From positions 1 through 32,753 of the IMG/VR virus record IMGVR_UViG_3300021247_000160: a stretch of 32,753 nt of DNA; one strand, given 5' to 3'. The DNA comes from a virus. Shown piece after piece: positions 13,776 to 20,522 of the stretch (its first letter is position 1; each line of letters starts with the position of its first letter). Made by a program: the position numbers and the translations under genes. The notes beneath the pieces were generated by a model. The model saw nothing but the letters and a program-made list of their open reading frames with translations, was not told the origin of the DNA and did not search any database.

Positions 13776-14545
13776 TATATTAACTCCTTAATTTTAAATC
13801 CTTTTGCTTGAGCGTAGGCGATGAGGTCGTCGAGCCACATGATGCCTTTGCCTGAAACAAAATACTGATTGATGCCCCGAAAGGGTACATTCTTGATGTC
13901 ACCCCATGTGTGCGACGACTGCTCGTACATCTTTATATCCGCACGATGGACCGACGGGTGCGTGCGGCGCAGAAAATTCGCAGCCTCAGCCGCAATCAAT
14001 TTTGTGTGGCCGGAGAACTCACGCCGAGCAACTGGCTCATCCCCTTTGACTTCATCCGGAACAAACGTATCTGTTTTCGCGTACCATTCCGCCTTTGGTA
14101 TAGAGGCGATACCTGTTTCTCTAAGCCAGCCCTTAACCGTTCTGCGGTCGCTGCCGTATAGACGCATGAGTGCGGCGCAGGTCATGGTCGGGGCCATCGT
14201 GCGGAAGTTATCCGGCACAGCCTTCTTCCTTCCGCTTGAACTGACAAGGACTTCCGTAAGTTTAAGTTCGTCCATCCAACGAATGACCACCGACCTGATC
14301 CGGCCATAGTGTTTAACGAGTTGCGTTACGTTCATAATCCTTGCCATCTCCCTTAGATCATCTGGCGGTGGCGATTTGTGCGAAACGAACTCTCGCTTCA
14401 GCCCAATCTTCCTGCGCCGAGTGTCAACGGCGTCAGCCGAACGGCCAAGCACCTCTCCAATCTGCGGGTACGTCAGATTTTTATGGTAAAGTTCTGTAAG
14501 AATAGCGTCCTCTTCAGGCCGCCACGGGGTAAAACTTTTGGACAT
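13775..14545 (-). CDS. Multi-helix-turn-helix DNA-binding protein
   Basis: 256 residues from ATG 14545, chosen for its gagggag ribosome binding site; upstream ATGs lack one. The N-terminus FTPWRPEEDAILTELYHKN, LTYPQIGEVLGRSADAVDTR is a Myb/SANT- or GcrA-like module. Two further HTH-like segments follow (VKHYGRIRSVVIRWMDEL near 80-95, LMRLYGSDRRTVKGWLRETG near 125-145). A C-terminal domain of unknown type has a WLDDLIAYAQAKGF end. As first gene of the leftward replication operon it may control that operon and the divergent polymerase unit, or recognise replication DNA. Confidence 0.75.
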   Translation of the reverse strand: MSKSFTPWRPEEDAILTELYHKNLTYPQIGEVLGRSADAVDTRRRKIGLKREFVSHKSPPPDDLREMARIMNVTQLVKHYGRIRSVVIRWMDELKLTEVLVSSSGRKKAVPDNFRTMAPTMTCAALMRLYGSDRRTVKGWLRETGIASIPKAEWYAKTDTFVPDEVKGDEPVARREFSGHTKLIAAEAANFLRRTHPSVHRADIKMYEQSSHTWGDIKNVPFRGINQYFVSGKGIMWLDDLIAYAQAKGFKIKELI

Positions 14546-14578
14546 AATCTCCCTCATTTGTTTGTCGCCTCTCTTGGG

Positions 14579-14643
14579 TGGCACAGGTTCAATATCGAAT
14601 GCAAGAACTTTTTTTTGTTGACGACACTATGCGACTTGTGCCA
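14579..14643. promoter_or_regulatory. Inverted half-sites in the divergent HTH/polymerase promoter region
   Basis: TGGCACA (14579-14585) and TGTGCCA (14637-14643) form perfect 7-bp inverted arms 51 bp apart. They lie in the only space between the leftward HTH operon and the rightward polymerase operon. The half-site GGCACA/TGTGCC is the same as in the palindromes at 7253 and 7354, which suggests one regulator for both. A TTGACG at 14618-14623 is a possible -35, but no good -10 follows at normal spacing. Confidence 0.45.
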
Positions 14644-14690
14644 GCTATAGGGAAAGCAAACGTGACACCGACGAAAAAGAGGGAACGAGT

Positions 14691-16598
14691 ATGGTAGTAT
14701 CGGTAGACTTCGAGACGCGCAGCGCCGTCGATCTCCGCAAGACAGGCGTCTATAAGTACGCCGCTGACCCATCAACCGACATCTGGTGCATGGCCTACAA
14801 GGCCCCGTGGTCTGACGACGTGCTAGTATGGCAGCCGGGCGATGAACGGGATATCTATCTCGAAGATTGGATCATGGCGGGCGGATTGCTCTCGGCGTGG
14901 AATAGTCAGTTCGAACGCACAATCTGGAACGAGATTATGGTTGGCCGTTATCAATGGCCAGCTACGCGCATCAAGCAATGGCGCTGCACGATGGCACAGG
15001 CCAGCGCGATGGGGCTGCCTCGTTCTCTAGGCCAAGCGGCTGCCGTCCTTGGCGTCGAAGAACAGAAGGACAAGACGGGCGCAGCCCTTATGCTCCGGAT
15101 GGCACGGCCGCGTAAGGTGAACGCCGACGGCAGCTACACATGGTGGAACACGAAGGATAAGGTCGAACAGCTTATCCAGTACTGTCGCCAAGATGTTCGA
15201 ACGGAACTGTCCGTCGCGGAAGTACTGAACGAAATGCCCGACAGTGAACGTCGTCTTTATCAGCTTGACCAACGCATCAACGACCGGGGCGTGGCGCTTG
15301 ACGTTGACCTTGTGCATCGCGTCAAAGCACTGGCCTCAAATGCCAGCATAGAAATTGACGCAGAAATTCAACGCCTTACCAAAGGGCAAGTCAAAGCTGC
15401 AACGAATGGGGTGGACTTAGTTGCTTGGCTTAACAGCCACGGGATTGCCACCAAGTCTGTTGACAAGCAGACCGTTGCTCGGCTGTTGACCTCCGACAAA
15501 CTGCACCCGGTGATCCGCGAGGTTTTAACACTGCGGCAGAATGGGGCCAAGTCCAGCACAGCCAAGTACGACGCGATGCTTCACGCGGTCAACGAAGACG
15601 GACGGATGCGCGGTCTCCTTGTTTATCATGGCGCGGCAACCGGCCGCTGGTCGGGTAAGTTAGTGCAGCCGCAGAACTTCCCGCGTCCGCAAAAGAAACA
15701 AGACGAGTTGGACGAGATCATCGCCAAACTTAAAGCGGATGAGGATGTGTCGGAGCATGGAGCCGGTACGGTTCTGGCGTCCGACTTGCTTCGGTCGATG
15801 CTGATCGCCGAGGATGGCCACCGGCTTATGTTCGCCGACTATTCAGCGATTGAAGCCCGCGTTCTTGCGTGGGTAGCGGGGCAGAACGATCTCGTTGAGA
15901 CGTTCCGAAAGGGGGGAGACGTGTATAAAGAAATGGCATCGGCCATCTACAACGTAGACGTGGAGGCCGTCACTGACGCACAGCGGCAGGTCGGGAAGAT
16001 GGCAATTCTGGGTTGCGGCTATGGCATGGGCGGTAAACGCTTCGCCGAGCAGTGCGCCAGCATGGGTATCAAGGTAGATGAGGACGAAGCCAAGCGCATC
16101 GTTGCGGTCTACCGTGAGAAGAACAATCGGATCGCGCAATACTGGCGGGATGTCGAACAAGACTTTGTAGATATGGTGAAGGAAGCAGGCAGGGTTGGGA
16201 CCGTCGGGCTTCCATTACCTAGCGGGCGGTCGCTTACGTACCACAATCCGCGCATCATTCAGCGAGAGACACCTTGGGGGGCTATGCGCGACACAGCCCA
16301 AGTCGATACGCTGAATAGTGTGACGCGTCAGTGGACATCGCAGATTATCTGGGGTGGCCTATTGACCGAGAACGTGGTGCAAGCGACTGCCCGTGACCTT
16401 ATGGCCACGGCCATGATGGCGTTGGAACTTAAAGGCTACAATGTTATCCTGTCCGTACACGATGAAATCATATCCGAAGTGCCAGATAATTTTGGTTCGC
16501 TTGACGAAATGATTGACATCATGACACGAGTTCCGGCATGGGCGGAAGGCTGCCCCATCAACGCCGAGGGCAAAGAAGGGAAGAGGTATCGCAAATGA
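14691..16598 (+). CDS. DNA polymerase, family A (PolA-like) with 3'-5' exonuclease domain
   Basis: 635 residues. The N-terminal DEDD exonuclease has Asp6/Glu8 (VDFETRS), a second motif near LSAWNSQFE, and YCRQD (Tyr164/Asp168). The polymerase part has motif A FADYSAIEAR (Asp383), motif B RQVGKMAILGCGYG (Lys436, Tyr444) and motif C SVHDE (590-592). The position equivalent to E. coli Phe762 is Leu440. There is no 5'-3' nuclease domain, as usual in phages. An aagaggga ribosome binding site precedes the ATG. It is the replicative polymerase, primed by the primase-helicase encoded on the other strand. Confidence 0.95.
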   Translation: MVVSVDFETRSAVDLRKTGVYKYAADPSTDIWCMAYKAPWSDDVLVWQPGDERDIYLEDWIMAGGLLSAWNSQFERTIWNEIMVGRYQWPATRIKQWRCTMAQASAMGLPRSLGQAAAVLGVEEQKDKTGAALMLRMARPRKVNADGSYTWWNTKDKVEQLIQYCRQDVRTELSVAEVLNEMPDSERRLYQLDQRINDRGVALDVDLVHRVKALASNASIEIDAEIQRLTKGQVKAATNGVDLVAWLNSHGIATKSVDKQTVARLLTSDKLHPVIREVLTLRQNGAKSSTAKYDAMLHAVNEDGRMRGLLVYHGAATGRWSGKLVQPQNFPRPQKKQDELDEIIAKLKADEDVSEHGAGTVLASDLLRSMLIAEDGHRLMFADYSAIEARVLAWVAGQNDLVETFRKGGDVYKEMASAIYNVDVEAVTDAQRQVGKMAILGCGYGMGGKRFAEQCASMGIKVDEDEAKRIVAVYREKNNRIAQYWRDVEQDFVDMVKEAGRVGTVGLPLPSGRSLTYHNPRIIQRETPWGAMRDTAQVDTLNSVTRQWTSQIIWGGLLTENVVQATARDLMATAMMALELKGYNVILSVHDEIISEVPDNFGSLDEMIDIMTRVPAWAEGCPINAEGKEGKRYRK

Positions 16599-16855
16599 CT
16601 GACGCAGTTTCAGAAGAGCGCCGCCGCCGCATTCAGCTTTCGATGTGGGCCTATGCTTACGAGATTGCGAATGACCCTATGGTGTCGGATGCAGTGTTCG
16701 ACGCGACGGCCGCACAGTCTGATCCGTCAATCACAACCGGCCATCTCGACGATTGGTGGAGAAAGAACTTCCAGCCCTACACAGGAAGCTGGGTTCGCAG
16801 CCATCCAGAACTTAGCCAGCTTGAGCGGCGTTATAGGGAAGGGGAGTATCAATGA
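16595..16855 (+). CDS. Small protein resembling NAD-dependent DNA ligase domain Ia
   Basis: 86 residues. SMWAYAYEIANDPMVSDAVF resembles the LigA N-terminal helix pair around YxYYVxDxPxISDAEYD, which binds NMN. The nucleotidyltransferase domain and its lysine are absent. DDWWRKNFQPYTGSWVRSHP follows. It cannot be a ligase alone. I recall similar stand-alone proteins beside phage replication genes. It may bind NAD or DNA, or be a fold relic. It overlaps the polymerase stop as ATGA and the next start as ATGA. Confidence 0.6.
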   Translation: MTDAVSEERRRRIQLSMWAYAYEIANDPMVSDAVFDATAAQSDPSITTGHLDDWWRKNFQPYTGSWVRSHPELSQLERRYREGEYQ

Positions 16856-17997
16856 CAGCACATGCTAAATTTGGCGCGTCGAATGCAAAGCGCCGCATCA
16901 ACTGCCCCGGTTCGCTCAACGCCGAGGCTCCGTTCCCTAACGAGAGTTCACCTTACGCCGAACTTGGTACGGCTGCACATGAGTTTGGTGAGTTCTGCTT
17001 GGTCAATGACCATGAAAATACCTTCGCCTTCATTGGCCAAGAGTTTAACGGCCACAAGGTTGACGACAACATGGCTCGTGCGGTGCAGGTTTACATCGAC
17101 TACATCCGAGATGTGGCCTCATCGGAACCGAGCATCTGCCGCTATGAGAAACGCTTCAGCCTAGACAAACTTGATCCACCCATGCCGATGTTCGGCACGG
17201 CGGACTGTATCATCTACGCCAAGGCAACTGGAACACTGTACGTCATTGACTATAAGCACGGCCAAGGCGTTGCGGTTGAAGTCGCGGACAACGAGCAGCT
17301 TAAATATTATGCGCTCGGAGGCATATTGGAAATAGGCGAGAAGGCTCCGGTCAACAAAGTTATAACGGTCGTTATACAACCCCGCGCCATGCACCCCGAC
17401 GGGCCAGTGCGGGAGTACAGCTACAGCCGTGACGACATATTGGACTACGGCACAGAACTTATTGACGCAGCGCACGCAGCCTTAAAGCCGGACGCGCCGC
17501 GCATCTCCGGCGATCACTGCAAGTTCTGCCTTGCGGCTGGCACTTGTTCGGCCCTGCGCAACAACGCCCTTGAGGTCGCACAAGACGAGTTTGGTACAGT
17601 ACGAACCGTCAATGACCTAAGCCCGCAGGAAGTCGCGGACTATCTGCAAAGGGTTCCGTTGGTTGAAGAGTGGATCAAGTCTTTGCGCCGCCATGCCAAT
17701 ACTTTGTTGGAAACAGGCGCGGGCCTCCCCGGCTACAAGCTGGTGGAGAAACGACCGACGCGCCGCTGGCGTGTTGAAGAAGAGTTTGTGGCTTGGGCCA
17801 CAGAAGAAGGTCTCGATGACGACGACATCTACGAAAAGAAGTTGAAGTCGCCACCGCAGATCGAGCGTGTTGTGGGCAAGAAGAACCTGCCTGCATCGCT
17901 CGTCATAGCTGTATCATCCGGCACATCAATGGTCGCTGATACAGATAACCGTCCAGCCGTTGCCTCATTGGCGGCGGATGACTTTACCGTTGAATAA
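16852..17997 (+). CDS. DUF2800 protein, Cas4/RecB-like nuclease
   Basis: 381 residues. RRINCPGS (Cys18) and GTAAHEFGEF open the family pattern. The PD-(D/E)XK core is FGTADCI (Asp118) and VIDYKHGQG (Asp133, Lys135). VVIQPRAM follows. The Fe-S-type cysteines DHCKFCLAAGTC (Cys223, Cys226, Cys232) with Cys18 would make a four-cysteine cluster, as in Cas4 and AddB. It is probably an exonuclease for recombination or end processing, paired with the next gene's ssDNA-binding protein. The start overlaps the previous stop as ATGA. Confidence 0.88.
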   Translation: MTAHAKFGASNAKRRINCPGSLNAEAPFPNESSPYAELGTAAHEFGEFCLVNDHENTFAFIGQEFNGHKVDDNMARAVQVYIDYIRDVASSEPSICRYEKRFSLDKLDPPMPMFGTADCIIYAKATGTLYVIDYKHGQGVAVEVADNEQLKYYALGGILEIGEKAPVNKVITVVIQPRAMHPDGPVREYSYSRDDILDYGTELIDAAHAALKPDAPRISGDHCKFCLAAGTCSALRNNALEVAQDEFGTVRTVNDLSPQEVADYLQRVPLVEEWIKSLRRHANTLLETGAGLPGYKLVEKRPTRRWRVEEEFVAWATEEGLDDDDIYEKKLKSPPQIERVVGKKNLPASLVIAVSSGTSMVADTDNRPAVASLAADDFTVE

Positions 17998-18007
17998 GGA
18001 AACTACG

Positions 18008-18568
18008 ATGTCAAAAGTTATTACACCCGAAGCAATCATCTCTTATCCGCATGTGTTCGAACCGCAGACGCCTCCGGGTGCAACGGAGCCGGTCTATTCT
18101 TGCTGCCTTGTATTCCCTGACGGCACTGACTTGTCCGAACTCAAAGCGACGGCTGCGGCTGTGGCCAAGGAGAAGTGGGGAGACAAGACTAAATCAATGG
18201 TGGAAGGCGGCAAAATCCGTATGCCTTTCCGCAACGACGGCGAAGAGAAGGGCTATCCAGAAGGCTCGATCTTCATGAACGTCAAGTCGAAGCAGGCCCC
18301 CGGTGTTGTCAGCAAGTTTGCTGGCGAGAACGGCAAGCCCGCTCCGATTACAGACCCTAAAGAAATCTACCCCGGTGCGAAGGTCCATGCCTCGCTGCGC
18401 GCTTATGCGTACAGCGTGAACGGCAACAACGGCGTTGCATTCTCTCTGGGCAATCTCCAAAAGGTAGATGATGGCCCCCGTATGGATGGCCGTCTGTCTG
18501 CTGCGGACGAGTTCACTGCGGCGGAACGTCCGTCCGCAGACATCTCGGACCTTGACGATTTGCTCTAA
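18008..18568 (+). CDS. DUF2815 protein, probable single-stranded-DNA-binding protein
   Basis: 186 residues from ATG 18008; an aaggaaac ribosome binding site lies just after the DUF2800 stop. The pattern MSKVITPEAIISYPHVFEPQ, then YSCCLVFPDGTDLSELKATA, YPGAKVHASLRAYAYSVNGN and GVAFSLGNLQKVDDGPRMDG is DUF2815. Its members are thought to bind single-stranded DNA with an OB-like fold. The acidic end (DISDLDDLL) resembles the partner-binding tip of SSB proteins. It probably coats DNA at forks and works with the DUF2800 nuclease in recombination. Confidence 0.88.
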   Translation: MSKVITPEAIISYPHVFEPQTPPGATEPVYSCCLVFPDGTDLSELKATAAAVAKEKWGDKTKSMVEGGKIRMPFRNDGEEKGYPEGSIFMNVKSKQAPGVVSKFAGENGKPAPITDPKEIYPGAKVHASLRAYAYSVNGNNGVAFSLGNLQKVDDGPRMDGRLSAADEFTAAERPSADISDLDDLL

Positions 18569-18577
18569 ATGAAAGGG

Positions 18578-18609
18578 AGGGCCGGGGAGTTGGAAGTCGC
18601 CTCGGCCCT
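18578..18609. terminator. Hairpin between convergent SSB-like and SNF2 genes
   Basis: Arms AGGGCCGGGG (18578-18587) and CCTCGGCCCT (18600-18609) pair at nine of ten positions plus a G-T wobble, with a 12-nt loop. The T-runs on either side are weak (CTTCTTAAT, CCTTTCATTT). The position between two converging units supports a bidirectional terminator. Confidence 0.6.
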
Positions 18610-18611
18610 TC

Positions 18612-19895
18612 TTAATCTAATGCTTCAGAAATCATCTGGGCTTTCTTGGCTAGGGTCTTAGCCACAATCTCATCGACAGAATTGACAAGGCCGAATGTCC
18701 GCACGATGACGGGCTTTGTCTGGCCGATACGGTGGCAACGCTTAGCCGCCTGTGCGTTCACCGCCGGAACCCAGTCCATCTCCACAAACGCCACCTGATT
18801 TGTAGCCGTCAATGTGATTGCTGTGGAACACGCCGTGATCTGGCCGATGAATACGCGCACCTTCGGGTCGGTCTGGAAGTTATCAATCGCCGCTTGACGG
18901 TCGGCTGTCGGCATACCGCCTGCGACTACGACCGGGCTGAAGTCTTTCAGTCTATCGTAAAGCGTCTGGATTGCGTCGGTGTGGTAGGCGAAGATGACGA
19001 TTTTGTCGTAAGCATCATCCGCCAATTCGCCCGCTATCTGTGTGGCAATGGGCGCTGCCTTGGCCGCACCTGTCAGCCGTCTTAATGACGCGATGTGCGG
19101 GGCGATGTTCTCAATCGCGGCGGACAAGTCTTGCCCCGTAAGCGAATGCGCGAGGATCATATCGACCGCTTCGGCTTGGCGCGGGTCGTCGATGTGTTTC
19201 CTGTCGCTCCAGTTTTCTATTTCGACTGGCGCGCTCTGCCACCAGATAGGCGGCAAATCTTTCAGCACAACTTCGCCCTTGCGGCGAAGCATGATCGACT
19301 GAAGTACGGTCTTGAACTCAGCCATGCGCTCGGTCTTGTTACCAAGAACCTGAAGGCCGAACTGGCCGCTCCAAGTCTTGCAGAAGTACGTTGTAAAGTC
19401 AGCGAAGTTTAACGGGTACTTCCAAATCGCTTTAAGATGGGTCCAGAAATCGCTGACATTATTAGGGATGGGAGTACCGCTAAGAAGCCAAACACGATCA
19501 GCAAACTTAACAAGGCCATCACCGCGACAATACTGACCATATAGATACTTTGTGCGCTTAGCAGTACGGTTCTTGAGATAATGAGCCTCATCCAGAACGA
19601 GAACGTCTGGCTCAAACTTTGCGATTTCATTGCGGACCTCCTTCGACTGTGTGATTTTATCGTAGCTGAACACCTTCACTTCGCGCTCGACGGTTCCCCA
19701 TCGCTCGAACTCACGCCGCCAGTTAATCTTAGCAATGGCCGGGCAGATCACGACGACTTTTGTGAGGCCGAGTATATCACAGGCTGATATCACTTGAAGT
19801 GTTTTGCCAAGGCCCTGCTCATCAGCAAGGAATGCGGCCGGGTTCTTACAGAGAAAGTCTGCGCCGACCTTTTGGTAATCGAATAGATGGTCCAT
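18612..19895 (-). CDS. SNF2-family DEAD/H helicase-like ATPase
   Basis: 427 residues from ATG 19895, chosen for its GAGAGGGA ribosome binding site (19908-19901) and because MDHLFDYQKVGADFLCKNPA begins at the conserved region. Motif I is DEQGLGKT (25-32), motif II LDEAH (101-105), motif III LLSGTPIPN (137-145), and motif VI AAKRCHRIGQTKPV near the end. Phage SNF2 proteins of this length are single-subunit translocases with a role in replication or recombination, similar in scale to UvsW-like activities. It ends the long leftward unit. The start lies 50 bases inside the RuvC-like gene, so the two are coupled. Confidence 0.92.
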   Translation of the reverse strand: MDHLFDYQKVGADFLCKNPAAFLADEQGLGKTLQVISACDILGLTKVVVICPAIAKINWRREFERWGTVEREVKVFSYDKITQSKEVRNEIAKFEPDVLVLDEAHYLKNRTAKRTKYLYGQYCRGDGLVKFADRVWLLSGTPIPNNVSDFWTHLKAIWKYPLNFADFTTYFCKTWSGQFGLQVLGNKTERMAEFKTVLQSIMLRRKGEVVLKDLPPIWWQSAPVEIENWSDRKHIDDPRQAEAVDMILAHSLTGQDLSAAIENIAPHIASLRRLTGAAKAAPIATQIAGELADDAYDKIVIFAYHTDAIQTLYDRLKDFSPVVVAGGMPTADRQAAIDNFQTDPKVRVFIGQITACSTAITLTATNQVAFVEMDWVPAVNAQAAKRCHRIGQTKPVIVRTFGLVNSVDEIVAKTLAKKAQMISEALD

Positions 19896-20373
19896 CGTCT
19901 TCCCTCTCGGCGGCGTAGCAAGCGATAAGCGCAGCTTCAGCCCGGCCGTCATCCTTTTTCCGTGCGAAGAGATGGGCGTAATCCGGGAACAACTCTTGTG
20001 CCCGCTGACGACTGCCGTCCTTTCCTCCGAACGTGCGCATAGACTTAATCCAAGTCGCAGGCGGTATCAACTCAAAAGATATAGACAGGCCAGCAAGGAC
20101 ACCTTCGACGATACCGGCAGCACGGCCGAAGCTGAACATCGACGACACACCTTGGCCCGGCATGGCGTGAACTTTCTCGATGATGGCTTTGATTTCGCCG
20201 GTCATGTGCGGTCGCAGGCTATCAGCCAGCATATGCGCGTCCACCTGATTGACGACACGCGGCCCGCGTTTAACTTTAAGAGTAGGCATGTCGATGATGA
20301 CAAGTTCTCGGCTATCCTTATCCAGAATAGCAATAGCCCCGAACGCGCCGGGATCAATGCCCATGAACTTCAT
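19846..20373 (-). CDS. RuvC-like Holliday-junction resolvase
   Basis: 175 residues with an RNase H-like core: MGIDPGAFGAIAI (Asp7), AIIEKVHAMPGQGVSSMFSF (Glu66), PPATWIK, and KKDDGRAEAALIA (Asp141/Asp142, Glu146). This matches phage RuvC-like crossover-junction nucleases, which cut four-way junctions and branched DNA. The ribosome binding site is weak, but the gene starts 18 bases after a small coupled gene. Together with endonuclease VII it gives the phage two unrelated junction resolvases. Confidence 0.9.
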   Translation of the reverse strand: MKFMGIDPGAFGAIAILDKDSRELVIIDMPTLKVKRGPRVVNQVDAHMLADSLRPHMTGEIKAIIEKVHAMPGQGVSSMFSFGRAAGIVEGVLAGLSISFELIPPATWIKSMRTFGGKDGSRQRAQELFPDYAHLFARKKDDGRAEAALIACYAAEREDDGPSIRLPKGRRRLSL

Positions 20374-20390
20374 GGGCGGTGTGTATAATA

Positions 20391-20522
20391 TCAGAAGCTA
20401 GTTCGCAAGTGACTGCGTGGCCCCAAAGACTTACGATGGCGAAGCCCGTCGGGTTTGTGGCGACGTTTCGACTTTGGCTGTGGCCGCCACGACATGTCTC
20501 TAACACTAGTCTTCTTGGCCAT
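20391..20522 (-). CDS. Small highly basic protein
   Basis: 43 residues. The ATG at 20522 overlaps the stop of the large virion gene as TAATG; the stop is TGA at 20393-20391. The sequence begins MAKKTSVRDMSWRPQPKSKR, followed by RHKPDGLRHRKSLGPRSHLR, with about a third Arg/Lys/His. It resembles a ribosomal-type or DNA-binding microprotein. No family is known to me. Coupling to both neighbours and absence of another use for this 132-bp space support it. A chance frame is the alternative. Confidence 0.5.
   Translation of the reverse strand: MAKKTSVRDMSWRPQPKSKRRHKPDGLRHRKSLGPRSHLRTSF

Noticed and set aside
14611-14660. Sigma70 promoter for the polymerase operon (TTGACG)
   Set aside because: The nearest TATA-like -10 is about 20-22 bp away, too far for confidence; only the half-site repeat is reported.
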